From Rhizobium cauense (GTDB taxonomy: Bacteria > Pseudomonadota > Alphaproteobacteria > Rhizobiales > Rhizobiaceae), in assembly GCF_019511525.1 (NCBI RefSeq), contig NZ_JAEUAT010000029.1, positions 1 through 58,981 on the forward strand: a DNA stretch of 58,981 nucleotides, written 5' to 3'. The position numbers and the translations under genes were made by a program. Shown piece by piece: positions 24,390 to 33,320 of this stretch (the stretch's first letter is position 1; every line of letters starts with the position of its first letter). The notes beneath the pieces are model-generated. The model did not search any database. It worked only from the letters and a program-made list of their open reading frames with translations, and was not told the origin of the DNA.

Positions 24390-24587
24390 TTAAAGCGATT
24401 GCCTCTTCAGTTCGTCTTTGTCGATGAAGACATCGGTTGTCCCAGGCTCGTGGTCCGGATGCGAGACTTCAACCGGAAGTCCGTCGGGCAACGAAATAGC
24501 CTGCTGTGTGTTCATAATACCAAGTGGGATGCGCGCGCCACCGTCAGCCTTGACCGTAACTTCGACGAGTTTCTTTTCTATTGCCAT
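24390..24587 (-). CDS. Small conserved hypothetical protein, 65 aa
   Basis: Begins MAIEKKLVEVTVKADGGARI; the pattern of short strands (KLVEVTVKADGG, IPLGIMN, PVEVSHPDHE) suggests a small beta-rich fold. No family recognised. The ATG at 24587 has AAGGAG upstream. Its EcfG-type promoter overlaps the divergent one of the GFA gene. Confidence 0.7.
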   Translation of the reverse strand: MAIEKKLVEVTVKADGGARIPLGIMNTQQAISLPDGLPVEVSHPDHEPGTTDVFIDKDELKRQSL

Positions 24588-24610
24588 TGTTCTCTCCTTA
24601 CATGTGAGGA

Positions 24611-24635
24611 GGAACTCGCCCAGGTGTGGGTGGTT
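24611..24635 (+). promoter_or_regulatory. EcfG-type promoter (GGAAC-N16-GGTT) for the GFA gene
   Basis: -35 at 24611-24615, -10 at 24632-24635. It almost coincides with the opposite-facing site at 24613-24637. The leader to the ATG at 24760 is about 125 bases. Confidence 0.65.
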
Positions 24636-24637
24636 CC
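24613..24637 (-). promoter_or_regulatory. EcfG-type promoter (GGAAC-N16-AGTT) for the 65-aa gene
   Basis: -35 complement of 24633-24637, -10 complement of 24613-24616, 26 bases before the ATG at 24587. Confidence 0.75.
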
Positions 24638-24759
24638 CAACTTTCGCTTTAATCATCCTTAGGTCCGACCTCAGGATCCGACCGGTACGTCCAGCTTCTG
24701 CAAGTCGTAGGGCGATTTTCGCCGCGGGAACCATTTTGCGAGGGCAATGTTTAGGAGAC

Positions 24760-25167
24760 ATGGTCTCGCTCCAAACATGGACTGGCGGCTGTCTCTGTGG
24801 GTCGTGCCGTTTCGAGTTTTCCAGCGATAATCCGAGCGCTGGTTACTGCCATTGCGATATGTGCAAGCGGGCAACGGGCGGGCCGTTTGCTGTGCTGGTG
24901 CAAGCCAGTTCCAAGTCTTTGCGATGGACAAGTAAGCAACCGCGGGCTTACCGATCGTCGCCTATTGCTACCCGCGGCTTCTGCAAAGACTGCGGAACGC
25001 CGCTTTTTCTCAAATATGACGCGGACGAGCTTATCAGGCTGACCATTGGCTCGCTTGACAGACCTCAAGATGTCTTGCCGCAGGGACATTACGGCGTTGA
25101 AAGTCGCCTCAAGTGGATAGACTGCGGCCGGGGGCTTCCCGAAGAAGAGACACACGAAAAATTCTGA
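24760..25167 (+). CDS. GFA-family (glutathione-dependent formaldehyde-activating type) zinc protein
   Basis: A 135-residue protein of the GFA/CENP-V family. Zinc-binding cysteines are laid out as GGCLCGSCRFEF, YCHCDMCKRATGGPF and GFCKDCGTPLFLKY. Members bind zinc and some assist formaldehyde detoxification with glutathione; many have unknown targets. AGGAG stands just before the ATG, closer than ideal, so the start is slightly uncertain. The formaldehyde-dehydrogenase-like enzyme at 19468-20637 is a possible functional partner, which is inference only. Confidence 0.83.
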   Translation: MVSLQTWTGGCLCGSCRFEFSSDNPSAGYCHCDMCKRATGGPFAVLVQASSKSLRWTSKQPRAYRSSPIATRGFCKDCGTPLFLKYDADELIRLTIGSLDRPQDVLPQGHYGVESRLKWIDCGRGLPEEETHEKF

Positions 25168-25227
25168 TCGCCTCGTCTCACACTTTTCGTCGCAGGTTCA
25201 CGGACGTGATCAAAGCCTCAATGTTCG

Positions 25228-25252
25228 GGAACAATCAGCGCCGGGTCGCATT
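25228..25252 (+). promoter_or_regulatory. Variant stress promoter (GGAAC-N16-CATT) for the catalase
   Basis: -35 at 25228-25232 and CATT at 25249-25252, 82 bases before the catalase ATG. Same class as the site before the sigma factor. Confidence 0.55.
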
Positions 25253-25334
25253 AGGTGGCATCTTCGAAGATTCATCTCCGATCGCCGCAATCGGGCTGCC
25301 TCCGTTTTATCCGACCAACCTACAGGGGACGACA

Positions 25335-27470
25335 ATGGCCAAGAGACCTGCAAAAGCACAGTCAAAATCCGTTACTATTCACGATCAGAAGCTTCAACGC
25401 GGTGAGGGAGGCGAACTTCATCAGCTCGCGCAAGACGGAGCTAAGGTACTGACCACCTCACAGGGTGCGCCTGTAGCGGACGACCAAAACACGCTCCGCG
25501 TGGGCGCCCGCGGTCCAGCGCTCATCGACGACTTCCATTTCCGTGAAAAGATCTTTCATTTCGACCATGAGCGCATCCCGGAACGGGTCGTGCATGCCCG
25601 CGGATATGGCGCGCACGGTTTCTTTGAGACCTACGAGTCGTTAAGCGCCTATACGCGCGCAGACGTGTTCCAGCGCGCCGGGGAGAAAACGCCGGTATTC
25701 GTGCGCTTCTCCACAGTCGCCGGAAGCAAGGGCTCGTTCGACCTAGCTCGCGACGTCCGTGGGTTTGCTGTAAAGATCTACACAAAAGAGGGCAACTGGG
25801 ATCTTGTCGGCAACAACATTCCCGTCTTTTTCATCCAGGATGCAATCAAGTTTCCCGATGTTGTACATTCGGTGAAACCTGAGCCAGATCGAGCGTTTCC
25901 ACAGGCGCAGTCTGCTCATGATACCTTTTGGGATTTCATCAGCCTTACCCCAGAAAGCATGCACATGATCATGTGGATCATGTCCGATCGAGCAATCCCG
26001 CGCTCCTTCCGGTTTATGGAGGGCTTTGGCGTTCACACTTTCCGTTTCGTCAACGCCAAGGATGAGTCCACTTTCGTAAAATTCCACTGGAAGCCGAAAC
26101 TCGGATTGCAGTCGGTCGCCTGGAACGAAGCCGTGAAGATCAACGGCGCTGATCCGGATTATCACCGCCGAGACCTGTGGCAATCCATCCAGACCGGCAA
26201 TTTTCCGGAGTGGGAGCTCTGTGTCCAGCTTTTCGATCAGGATTTTGCCGACAATTACGACTTCGATGTCCTTGATGCAACGAAGATTATTCCGGAGGAA
26301 ATCCTGCCCGTTAAACCGGTGGGTCGTCTGGTTCTCGATCGGATGCCCGACAACTTCTTCGCTGAAACCGAGCAGGTGGCGTTCATGACCCAAAATGTCC
26401 CACCCGGCATTGATTTCAGCAACGACCCCCTCCTCCAGGGTCGCAACTTTTCGTACCTCGACACCCAACTCAAGCGTCTCGGAAGCCCGAACTTCACGCA
26501 TCTGCCAATTAACGCCCCCAAATGTCCTTTCCACCACTTCCAGCAGGACGGACATATGGCCATGCGCAACCCTGTAGGTCGAGTAAACTATCAGCCAAAC
26601 TCATTCGACCCCGCGCCTCGTGAGTCGCCCGTCGCAGGATATCGGCACTTTCCATCCGAGGAACAGGGCGCGAAGGTGCGACTACGCTCCGAAAGTTTTG
26701 CCGATCATTACAGCCAGGCCCGGCAATTTTTTATCAGCCAAACGCCACCTGAACAGCGCCATATCGCAGCCGCATTGACGTTCGAGCTCAGTAAGGTTGA
26801 AACGCGCGTGATACGGGAGCGCATGGTTTCGCATCTCATGAACATCGATGAGACCCTGGCGACCACCGTTGCCGAAAAGCTCGGTTTTCAGTCCATGCCA
26901 ACGCCCGCTGACGCTGCTGTGCCTCCTCGGCAGGACTTGGAGCCTTCGCCAGCGCTGAGCATCATCAAGCGTGGACCAAACCGGTTTGAAGGTCGAAAGC
27001 TCGGCATCCTGGTTACAGACGGCGTCAACGCAGCCCTTTTAAAGAGCCTTGGATCTGCAATTGCAAAGGAGAAGGCCGTATTCGAGGTGATCGCGCCTAA
27101 GGTGGGCGGAGTGACCGCTTCAGACGGGAGCTGGGTAGAGGCCGACCACATGATAGACGGAGGACCCTCGGTTCTTTTCGACGCTGTCGCTCTCCTAACC
27201 TCTGAAGAGGCGATGGACGACCTTGTCAGAGAAGCTACGGCCCGCGACTTCGTCGCCGACGCATTCCAGCATTGCAAGTTCATAGGTTACGACAAGTCAG
27301 CTCTGCCCCTCCTCGAGAAAGCTGGTATTGCCGACTCTTTCGATGAAGGCATCGTGGCATTGCCTGGCGAGAAAGACGTGGCATTGTTCGTCAAAGAGCT
27401 TGGAAAGCTTAGAATCTGGGGACGGGAACCTTCGGTTAAATCTGGAAAGGCTTCGCCACCAGCAAAATGA
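25335..27470 (+). CDS. katE: Large-subunit monofunctional catalase (KatE/HPII type)
   Basis: A 711-residue haem catalase that removes hydrogen peroxide. The distal His87 is in VVHARGYGAHG, Asn161 in GNNIPVFFIQDAIKFPD, and the proximal haem ligand Tyr374 in RNFSYLDTQ. From about residue 575 a flavodoxin/DJ-1-like C-terminal domain follows (KLGILVTDGVN), the hallmark of large catalases. The ATG at 25335 has GGGGA upstream. In rhizobia the stationary-phase catalase is under general stress control, which fits the GGAAC-type promoter here. Confidence 0.95.
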   Translation: MAKRPAKAQSKSVTIHDQKLQRGEGGELHQLAQDGAKVLTTSQGAPVADDQNTLRVGARGPALIDDFHFREKIFHFDHERIPERVVHARGYGAHGFFETYESLSAYTRADVFQRAGEKTPVFVRFSTVAGSKGSFDLARDVRGFAVKIYTKEGNWDLVGNNIPVFFIQDAIKFPDVVHSVKPEPDRAFPQAQSAHDTFWDFISLTPESMHMIMWIMSDRAIPRSFRFMEGFGVHTFRFVNAKDESTFVKFHWKPKLGLQSVAWNEAVKINGADPDYHRRDLWQSIQTGNFPEWELCVQLFDQDFADNYDFDVLDATKIIPEEILPVKPVGRLVLDRMPDNFFAETEQVAFMTQNVPPGIDFSNDPLLQGRNFSYLDTQLKRLGSPNFTHLPINAPKCPFHHFQQDGHMAMRNPVGRVNYQPNSFDPAPRESPVAGYRHFPSEEQGAKVRLRSESFADHYSQARQFFISQTPPEQRHIAAALTFELSKVETRVIRERMVSHLMNIDETLATTVAEKLGFQSMPTPADAAVPPRQDLEPSPALSIIKRGPNRFEGRKLGILVTDGVNAALLKSLGSAIAKEKAVFEVIAPKVGGVTASDGSWVEADHMIDGGPSVLFDAVALLTSEEAMDDLVREATARDFVADAFQHCKFIGYDKSALPLLEKAGIADSFDEGIVALPGEKDVALFVKELGKLRIWGREPSVKSGKASPPAK

Positions 27471-27507
27471 CAAAGGCGTACGGCGCGGCGAAGGCCGCGC
27501 CCCCAAC

Positions 27508-27771
27508 TCACGTTGGACAGCGCCAACTCCCACCTTGCCCTATGAACGAAATGTGAAATTCAAGTGACAACTGTGCAATCGGCACCCGCTCCGCATTGCA
27601 AACCTCAACGACCAGCCTTTTTCCTTCGTCATGAGGAATACCGTCGACGGCCATTTCCGCCAATACCCGCTTGCCTTCAGAAATCGCAGCCATGAGATCG
27701 GGAAATTCGTACCCCTCGTCGATACCAAGAACCGTCTCTAAATCATCGACCTTGAAATAAAAGATGCTCAT
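27508..27771 (-). CDS. DUF6894 family protein, 87 aa
   Basis: Second DUF6894 copy: MSIFYFKVDDLETVLGIDEG, helix LMAAISEGKRVLAEMAVDGI and strand RLVVEVCNAERVPIAQLSLE. It is about 8 residues longer at the end than the copy at 23076. GGAGG lies 6 bases before the ATG. Its EcfG-type promoter ends 22 bases upstream. It converges with the catalase gene, 37 bases apart. Confidence 0.83.
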   Translation of the reverse strand: MSIFYFKVDDLETVLGIDEGYEFPDLMAAISEGKRVLAEMAVDGIPHDEGKRLVVEVCNAERVPIAQLSLEFHISFIGQGGSWRCPT

Positions 27772-27792
27772 TTCTTGCCTCCGCGTCAGCTC

Positions 27793-27817
27793 AACACCTG
27801 GCTGAAGCTAGAGTTCC
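27793..27817 (-). promoter_or_regulatory. EcfG-type promoter (GGAAC-N16-TGTT) for the second DUF6894 gene
   Basis: -35 complement of 27813-27817, -10 complement of 27793-27796, 22 bases before the ATG. Confidence 0.78.
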
Positions 27818-27969
27818 GAACACCACCTATTTTCCGGTTGTAATTGAAGCGTCTCTTTGGTCCCGTCAGCTGCCTACTGGGAGAACAAAAGACGCAGGGA
27901 TCTAGAATACGATCTCAGATCCATCGACCTGTCACAGGTTGCTTCTCTCTTCTACTGCCTTGAAGCTCC

Positions 27970-28194
27970 TTAATCCCAAGGTCTCTTGTACCGTTCCACG
28001 CTCATGATGGAGCGAATCTGTTCCCCAAGTGCGATCGGTGACCTTTCGCCTGCCCGAACACGTTTGATAGCTTGTGCCATAGCCGTCCGGCCCAGTTCAC
28101 TTTCAAGGGGAACGTTGTGACGACGGCACCACGAGTCAGCCATCTTAACGGCCAACTTGAGTTCCGGGGGCACAGATGCACGAGGATCATTCAT
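27970..28194 (-). CDS. Small conserved hypothetical protein, 74 aa
   Basis: Begins MNDPRASVPPELKLAVKMAD and contains basic helices (CRRHNVPLESELGRTAMAQAI, KRVRAGERSP). Possible small regulatory or nucleic-acid-binding protein, but no family is recognised. Only a weak ribosome binding site precedes the ATG. It lies 55 bases after another small gene on the same strand (28250-28438), with which it may be co-transcribed. Confidence 0.5.
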   Translation of the reverse strand: MNDPRASVPPELKLAVKMADSWCRRHNVPLESELGRTAMAQAIKRVRAGERSPIALGEQIRSIMSVERYKRPWD

Positions 28195-28249
28195 CAGGAA
28201 GTCCCAAACGTGTAGCTACTCAATGAATAGAATTGGTGGTCGCCCGAAT

Positions 28250-28438
28250 TCAGTCTCTCCAGCGCGGAGACCTGGAGGCATTGTAGAGGAGTTCGCTCGC
28301 AGATGCGAATTGACCGAAAAGTTGACCGAGCCGATGCTCTTCGTCCTCATCCACACGATGACGTCTGCAAAACTCGCGCACGGCCCACATCCTGACGCGA
28401 GGTTGTTCCACCACGTGCGATTCAACGGCTCGGATCAT
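28250..28438 (-). CDS. Small basic hypothetical protein, 62 aa
   Basis: Starts MIRAVESHVVEQPRVRMWAV and continues EFCRRHRVDEDEEHRLGQLF to an arginine-rich end (SPRWRD). The very good site GGAGGAG with 7 bases to the ATG supports expression. I believe similar short proteins occur in rhizobia; no function known. No GGAAC-type promoter found. Confidence 0.6.
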   Translation of the reverse strand: MIRAVESHVVEQPRVRMWAVREFCRRHRVDEDEEHRLGQLFGQFASASELLYNASRSPRWRD

Positions 28439-28734
28439 ACTTGTTCTCCTCCATTTTCAGAATATCGTTATATAATCTTCGGTATGTTAGGCAATCCTTA
28501 TGTAACGAAGGTGAAGATCAGTACGATACCGTACATCCTCCATCGAGACGTGTGACCGCAGAATACGAGCGCTTGGGAATCCTCGGCGACTTTCCTCGAT
28601 TTAGACACCAGAGCCAATGAAGAAGCCCAGGTGGTCTTGCGGGCGGCGCATTGCCATGAGATGGAGGTTACGCCTTGCAATAGGATCTCATACCTACAGG
28701 TCCGAGCCTACAAAGACGCCAGAGAGACTGCCAA

Positions 28735-29097
28735 ATGCGTGCAATCTGTTTCGCCATTGGGATACTGCTGACGGCTATCGGGATCGTTGGTGTGTTCGTC
28801 CCCCTGTTGCCCACGACCGTCTTTCTGATTTCGGCGGCTTGGCTCTTCAAAAAGTCATCGCCTCGCTTCGAACGCTACCTTCTGCAGCATCGTGTGTTTG
28901 GTCCAGCAATTCATAACTGGCGCAAGAACGGCGCCATCGCACGTGGAGCAAAACTCACTGCAGTGTGTGGTATGACGGCAGGGTATCTGATCTTCTTCTT
29001 CGCGAGCGACCCAAACACTCTGGTTGCCGTGCTAGTCGCCATAGCCTTGGGATGCAGCGCGCTATATGTGATCAGCCGGCCGTCCTATGACAACTAG
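28735..29097 (+). CDS. DUF454 (YbaN-type) inner-membrane protein
   Basis: A 120-residue membrane protein with family motif GIVGVFVPLLPTTVFLISAA in the first helices, then AWLFKKSSPRFERYLLQHRV, the loop GPAIHNWRKNGAIARGAKL, and two further helices. YbaN-type proteins have no established biochemical role. The ribosome binding site is weak (AGAGAG) and no stress-type promoter was found. A hairpin follows the gene. Confidence 0.82.
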   Translation: MRAICFAIGILLTAIGIVGVFVPLLPTTVFLISAAWLFKKSSPRFERYLLQHRVFGPAIHNWRKNGAIARGAKLTAVCGMTAGYLIFFFASDPNTLVAVLVAIALGCSALYVISRPSYDN

Positions 29098-29125
29098 GGG
29101 ATCTAGGTCGAAAGGTTTTTGAAGA

Positions 29126-29149
29126 GGGCTCCCGCTTAAGCGAGAGCCC
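29126..29149. terminator. Hairpin behind the DUF454 gene
   Basis: GGGCTC (29126-29131) pairs with GAGCCC (29144-29149), with a nearly palindromic CCGCTTAAGCG-like interior. No T-run on the plus strand. Confidence 0.5.
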
Positions 29150-29627
29150 ATGCTTTCCCGAAGTCATTTGATTCAGGTCCGCCGCCTCCTCAAATACGAC
29201 CAGCATCCGCTCTTTTGCAACCCCGAAAAGGAGGTCGTCTGAAGCGTTCGCTAGCGAACAAGGCCAGGTGCCCGTTGAGCTCGCCACCAGTATAGAAAAA
29301 TCTATTCAGCCGCAGGATCGATCGGATAACCTTTTCTCTCTTGCTTCCGTCTGGATCTTGTCTTCGCTCAAGTAGCTAGGACAAATCTCCCAATCGGCGC
29401 TCACCAAAGCCGACTAGAATTCGTCGTGATGTGTAATCTCATCGGCTTTGTGAAACCCGCGGGCTCCGGTCGTGATTGCATCTTAGCTCGACCTAGAGCG
29501 AGTTACGTTCATCCCATCGGTGCCAAGCGAAATGAAGATTTCACACTGCCACTTGCTACCTCAACGTCACCCGCGGCCAGGATTGCGCGACCAGCGTTCC
29601 CGAAGTCATGTCCACCAGCGATTTCGA
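29150..29627. other. Stretch without a supported gene
   Basis: No reading frame with a ribosome binding site, no promoter of the island type and no RNA structure I can support. Confidence 0.4.
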
Positions 29628-29852
29628 CTATCGATGTCGCCTATCCTTGTCACGTTGCGTAGCGGCTCCCTTTTTTTGAAGAGCAGCAATAATCAAGGGA
29701 GCAGCAGCTCCAACGAGCCGGCCAAACGGCAACTTCCGAAGAGCGCCGGAGGCCAAGATACTGGCCGCAAGGGACCCGGCGATTTGGGTCCAAGAAAATG
29801 CACCTCCATTCGCACCGGTAGTACTGTTGGCTTTGCGCGGCCGTCTGGGCAT
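29628..29852 (-). CDS. Small hypothetical membrane-associated protein, 74 aa
   Basis: A basic start (MPRRPRKANSTTGANGGAFS) is followed by moderately hydrophobic helices with small residues (ASILASGALRKLPFGRLVGA, APLIIAALQKKGA) and a highly charged end. It may sit in or at the membrane. The ATG at 29852 has GGAGGAG upstream. No family recognised. Confidence 0.6.
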   Translation of the reverse strand: MPRRPRKANSTTGANGGAFSWTQIAGSLAASILASGALRKLPFGRLVGAAAPLIIAALQKKGAATQRDKDRRHR

Positions 29853-30179
29853 GATTTCTCCTCCTGTCTCCTTCAGGTAACGAATCCAACGCAGCAGAGT
29901 TTCATCAAAAACGTCCATCTGTTAAGTAGCCGACCGATCAAGCGTGAAGTGGGGACCCGCCGACGGCTACGCCCGCCCTGACAGCGCGAGGTGGGTATCT
30001 CATCCAAAGGGACGAAGGTTACCACTATCGACGGAAGTGCCATGTATGGGAGGGTGTGCTTTCATGGCTTTCAACAGATGCGGCACAAAGTATTGCGTTG
30101 TGAGCCCGCCGGCATCTGGGCGGGCTCGCTTCCTCGACAATATTCACCCGCATCCACCAAGGGCGCGGCCGATAACCCG
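29853..30179. other. Stretch without a supported gene
   Basis: Intergenic between the small membrane protein and the DUF3618 operon. Nothing supported. Confidence 0.4.
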
Positions 30180-31181
30180 TCAGGTGGCTCGCGGACTTTC
30201 ACCACGCGGCTTCAACGCATCAGCTTCTTCGATCACGCGCTCTTTGATGTCGTCATGAGCGTCTGAAGCAATCTCAATTGCACTTTCATAAACGTCGGAA
30301 GCAATTTGCTTTCCTCTTTCAACAACTTCGGATGTTTGAGCAGAAAGCGCGTCCTTGGTCGCATCTGCCGTCTCACCAAGCAAATCGTCCTCCACTTCGG
30401 TACGTGGAAGCGCAGCTCCGATTGCGGCACCGACTGCAAAGGCTAGTGCACCTCCGACTAGCGGTTGATCCCGAAAGTGCGTGAGGATCGCCTCGTTCAT
30501 TCTCCTCGTCTGATCTTGGATGCCCGTTGCAGCCGAAGATGTTCGATGCGAGATTGCGCTTGCTGCACTCGAAGCTTTAGACCCCAGTTCAGTCGCGGTG
30601 TTTTTCGCCTGGCCCCATTTTTCAGACGCCCATCCAGATGCAGCATCAAGCATGGCACCAGTTTCGTCTAGGATGTGATCAACCTGCCGCCCACTGGTGT
30701 CGGAAAAGCCGCGATACATCTTGCCGGCTTCGTCCATGAAATGCCCCGCTCTGCGTCCGGCATCATCCGTCAGAGCTTTGAGTGACTTTCCTGTGCTGTC
30801 GGAAAAATGGCTGTAACGTGCGTCGCCTTCTAGCCTCGGCGGCCCAATGCGACGCACCGGCCCATTTACGGGATAAAGCGGGTGCTCGACTTCATCACCA
30901 AGTGTCTCAACTGCAGCATTGGGCGCTGCCTGTTTGGCTACGAGCCAGGCGAGGCTAATGCCCATCAGTGCTACAGGTATTGGGTTTGCCTTGAGGGCGT
31001 GGCCAAGGTTACTCACATATTCGGCTCCGCCACTTCCCTTAGCATAGGCTAGAACCTCATCGACAAGCTGGCCCGGCGACATGCGCTCTTGTATAGCATC
31101 GATGCGATCTCCAATTCGCTGCCGGTCAAGATCAATTTCACGTTGCAGCTCGTCGGATGTTTTCTGTGTCGAGTTTTCCAT
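30180..31181 (-). CDS. DUF3618 domain protein with long helical tail
   Basis: A 333-residue protein, last of a three-gene operon. The N-terminus carries the DUF3618 motif (SDELQREIDLDRQRIGDRID, SPGQLVDEVL) and a short hydrophobic segment (PVALMGISLAWLVA). A middle repeat-like region follows (DEAGKMYRGFSDTSGRQVDH, HILDETGAMLDAASGWASEK), then a glycine-zipper-like membrane patch (LVGGALAFAVGAAIGAALP) and an acidic helical end. Such proteins are thought to sit at the inner membrane. The ATG overlaps the stop of the holin-like gene by one base (TGATG). Confidence 0.83.
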   Translation of the reverse strand: MENSTQKTSDELQREIDLDRQRIGDRIDAIQERMSPGQLVDEVLAYAKGSGGAEYVSNLGHALKANPIPVALMGISLAWLVAKQAAPNAAVETLGDEVEHPLYPVNGPVRRIGPPRLEGDARYSHFSDSTGKSLKALTDDAGRRAGHFMDEAGKMYRGFSDTSGRQVDHILDETGAMLDAASGWASEKWGQAKNTATELGSKASSAASAISHRTSSAATGIQDQTRRMNEAILTHFRDQPLVGGALAFAVGAAIGAALPRTEVEDDLLGETADATKDALSAQTSEVVERGKQIASDVYESAIEIASDAHDDIKERVIEEADALKPRGESPRAT

Positions 31182-31597
31182 CACATTTTTCCCTTAACTG
31201 CATCAACATCGCGGCGAAGCGACGTTGCGGTCCGGTCGAGAGCCATGCTGCTGCCGCGCAGGGCGCCGATGCCCCGCGACATCATTATCCAAGCTATCGC
31301 GCCGACCAGCACGCCGACAATCAAAGCGGCAAGAGCGTGCGCGCTGGATTCGGTCATGCCTTGGCCTACAAGGAGAGTTGCGACCCCTCCTACGACGGCG
31401 CTCAACAACACGCCCACAGCACCGATTGCAAGAACCAACCCGATGATCAGGACTTCGATTCCACTTAAAGCCTTCGACACCTTCTCCGACGCCTCGGTCT
31501 TAGCGAGGTCGATTTCCTTCCTGATCAAACCGGTCACGTCGGCGATTAGTCCGCTTACCAGTTCCGAGAGAGGCGCGCTTTCCGTAGGTTTAGACAT
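31181..31597 (-). CDS. Holin-X/phage-holin-family small membrane protein
   Basis: A 138-residue protein with an amphipathic start (LVSGLIADVTGLIRKEIDLA), two transmembrane helices (VLIIGLVLAIGAVGVLLSAV and ALAALIVGVLVGAIAWIMM) and a polar end. The family is annotated as holin-like (PF07332 type), but in bacteria these are stress-linked membrane proteins without proven lytic role. It overlaps the upstream gene by 8 bases and the downstream gene by one base, so all three are translationally coupled. Confidence 0.82.
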   Translation of the reverse strand: MSKPTESAPLSELVSGLIADVTGLIRKEIDLAKTEASEKVSKALSGIEVLIIGLVLAIGAVGVLLSAVVGGVATLLVGQGMTESSAHALAALIVGVLVGAIAWIMMSRGIGALRGSSMALDRTATSLRRDVDAVKGKM

Positions 31598-32120
31598 CGT
31601 TACCTCCGCTCGAGAAAGAATTTGAAGTCCTGGGATCTGACGTTTTGGAACGTTCGGCTGAAGCCATCAGGAAGCGGCTCGCGGCCAATCCAGCAATTGC
31701 AGCAACGCCGAGAAACGCCAATGGCTGCTTGCGGCCAAACTCCTCCGCCATAGCCGCGACCGCCCCGATGTCCTTGCCTTCGATTTTCGTCGCGAAACGT
31801 TGGGCGCTTTTACCAATCTGTCGGGCGTACTTCCCCACTTCTCTTTGGTCGCTCTGCTCGAGTTCTGTTCCAACCTTCTCAAGCGCAGAAGCGATGCCCG
31901 TCATCTTTTGAGCCGCGTAATTGGTTTGATCAGCAACCGCACCCTTGATCTTTTCAAGCCCCGCCTCTGCACCTCTTTCGATGGTACTCCGCGCAGCGCT
32001 GAAATCCTCGGAAACCTTGTCGACCAAGTCGCCCAACGGAGCTTGGCCTGCTGTGGGTGAAGAAGAGGGTCTTGTGGCTGGACCACGCCCCTCATCCCGC
32101 TCCGTGAAGTTGTTTGACAT
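31590..32120 (-). CDS. 'Nutrient deprivation-induced' type protein
   Basis: A 176-residue protein, first of the operon. A disordered start (MSNNFTERDEGRGPATRPSS), a long amphipathic helical region (LGDLVDKVSEDFSAARSTIE, DQTNYAAQKMTGIASALEKV) and a hydrophobic helix near the end (PLAFLGVAAIAGLAASRFLM). Rhizobial homologues carry this name in annotations. The start at 32120 has GGGAGG upstream and an EcfG-type promoter ends 44 bases away, so the whole operon is probably stress-induced. Confidence 0.78.
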   Translation of the reverse strand: MSNNFTERDEGRGPATRPSSSPTAGQAPLGDLVDKVSEDFSAARSTIERGAEAGLEKIKGAVADQTNYAAQKMTGIASALEKVGTELEQSDQREVGKYARQIGKSAQRFATKIEGKDIGAVAAMAEEFGRKQPLAFLGVAAIAGLAASRFLMASAERSKTSDPRTSNSFSSGGNDV

Positions 32121-32163
32121 AAAAGCCTCCCTCGGCTGAACCATTATTTTCAAGACGATCCCC

Positions 32164-32188
32164 AACTTCCATTTGACTTGTTTGTTCC
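32164..32188 (-). promoter_or_regulatory. EcfG-type promoter (GGAAC-N16-AGTT) for the three-gene membrane operon
   Basis: -35 complement of 32184-32188, -10 complement of 32164-32167, 44 bases before the ATG. Confidence 0.8.
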
Positions 32189-32348
32189 GTCTGAGGAGAA
32201 GGAGCGACACGGGAGCAGCACAAGCCGATGGACAGCCGGAGGTTTTCCTCATCTCTTTAGTTAAGTCGACCAACGCTTGGCTTATTTGACAGAGCCACCC
32301 GCCGCTTTACATATGTCGAGCCTCGGCAAAGAAGATGGGAGACGACGA

Positions 32349-33320
32349 ATGGCGACAGGCTTGCTTGCGCTTCTTGATGACATTGCTGCCATTGCCAAGC
32401 TGGCTGCTGCTTCTCTCGATGACGTGGCGGCTCAAGCAAGCCGTGCAGGAATGAAAGCGGCTGGCGTCGTTATCGATGACGCGGCGGTGACGCCTCGCTA
32501 CGTCGTTGGTCTTAGGCCCGAAAGGGAGCTGCCGATTATTGGCAAAATCGCATTGGGATCTCTAAAGAACAAGTTGCTTTATCTTCTGCCACTGTGTCTC
32601 GTTCTAGGGTACTTCGCTCCTGGCTGGATTACTCCACTCCTGATGATTGGCGGAGTTTATCTTGCTTACGAAGGCACCGAAAAACTTTATAATATCTTTT
32701 TGCCCCATGCGGCGCCTGACCATGGAAATGCAGTCCAAGGCGCAAAGTCTGATCCTATCGCGATCGAGAATGAGAAAGTAGCAGGTGCGATCCGCACTGA
32801 CTTCATCCTGAGTGCGGAAATAATGGCCCTAACCCTTTCTCAGGTTGCCACTTCAAGTCCTTGGACGCAAGCGGCCGTGCTTGCCGCCGTCGGCGTCTTG
32901 ATCACTCTTGCGGTCTATGGGGTGGTGGGCCTAATCGTCAAGGCGGACGATGCGGGTCTGGTCCTGGCACGGAGGTCCCAGCCATCGTTGTTGCGCCTCT
33001 TCGGGCGAGCTCTCGTAAAGGGGATGCCATATTGTTTGAAGGTCTTGGGAGCAATCGGGACTGCTGCCATGCTGTGGGTTGGCGGAAGCATAGTGCTGCA
33101 TGGCTTGGCCGAGTTCGGCTTAGACTACCCTGAGCAGGTTATTCATGAGATTTCGGACAGGATTGCCCACCTTGCAGGACATTTGTCCCCTTTGATCTTT
33201 TGGCTGGTGACCGCGAGCATGCAGGCTATTCTAGCTATCCTGCTTGGCCTTTTTGCTATTGTCGGCGCCAATTTGCTCAGCCCTCTCGTGCGTGCGCTCG
33301 CTCGAGGTAAGGATGCATAG
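32349..33320 (+). CDS. DUF808 (YedI-type) inner-membrane protein
   Basis: A 323-residue membrane protein. The family start MATGLLALLDDIAAIAKLAA is intact, followed by ASLDDVAAQASRAGMKAAGV, GVVIDDAAVTPRYVVG and several transmembrane helices (LLYLLPLCLVLGYF, AAVLAAVGVLITLAVYGVVG, PLIFWLVTASMQAILAILLG). Function in bacteria is not established. GGGAG lies before the ATG. Divergent from the membrane operon; no GGAAC-type promoter was found for it. Confidence 0.87.
   Translation: MATGLLALLDDIAAIAKLAAASLDDVAAQASRAGMKAAGVVIDDAAVTPRYVVGLRPERELPIIGKIALGSLKNKLLYLLPLCLVLGYFAPGWITPLLMIGGVYLAYEGTEKLYNIFLPHAAPDHGNAVQGAKSDPIAIENEKVAGAIRTDFILSAEIMALTLSQVATSSPWTQAAVLAAVGVLITLAVYGVVGLIVKADDAGLVLARRSQPSLLRLFGRALVKGMPYCLKVLGAIGTAAMLWVGGSIVLHGLAEFGLDYPEQVIHEISDRIAHLAGHLSPLIFWLVTASMQAILAILLGLFAIVGANLLSPLVRALARGKDA

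Noticed and set aside
31181..31597. Prophage reading of the 'holin' gene
   Set aside because: No phage genes nearby; the gene is overlapped by stress membrane genes under an EcfG-type promoter, as in other rhizobia.
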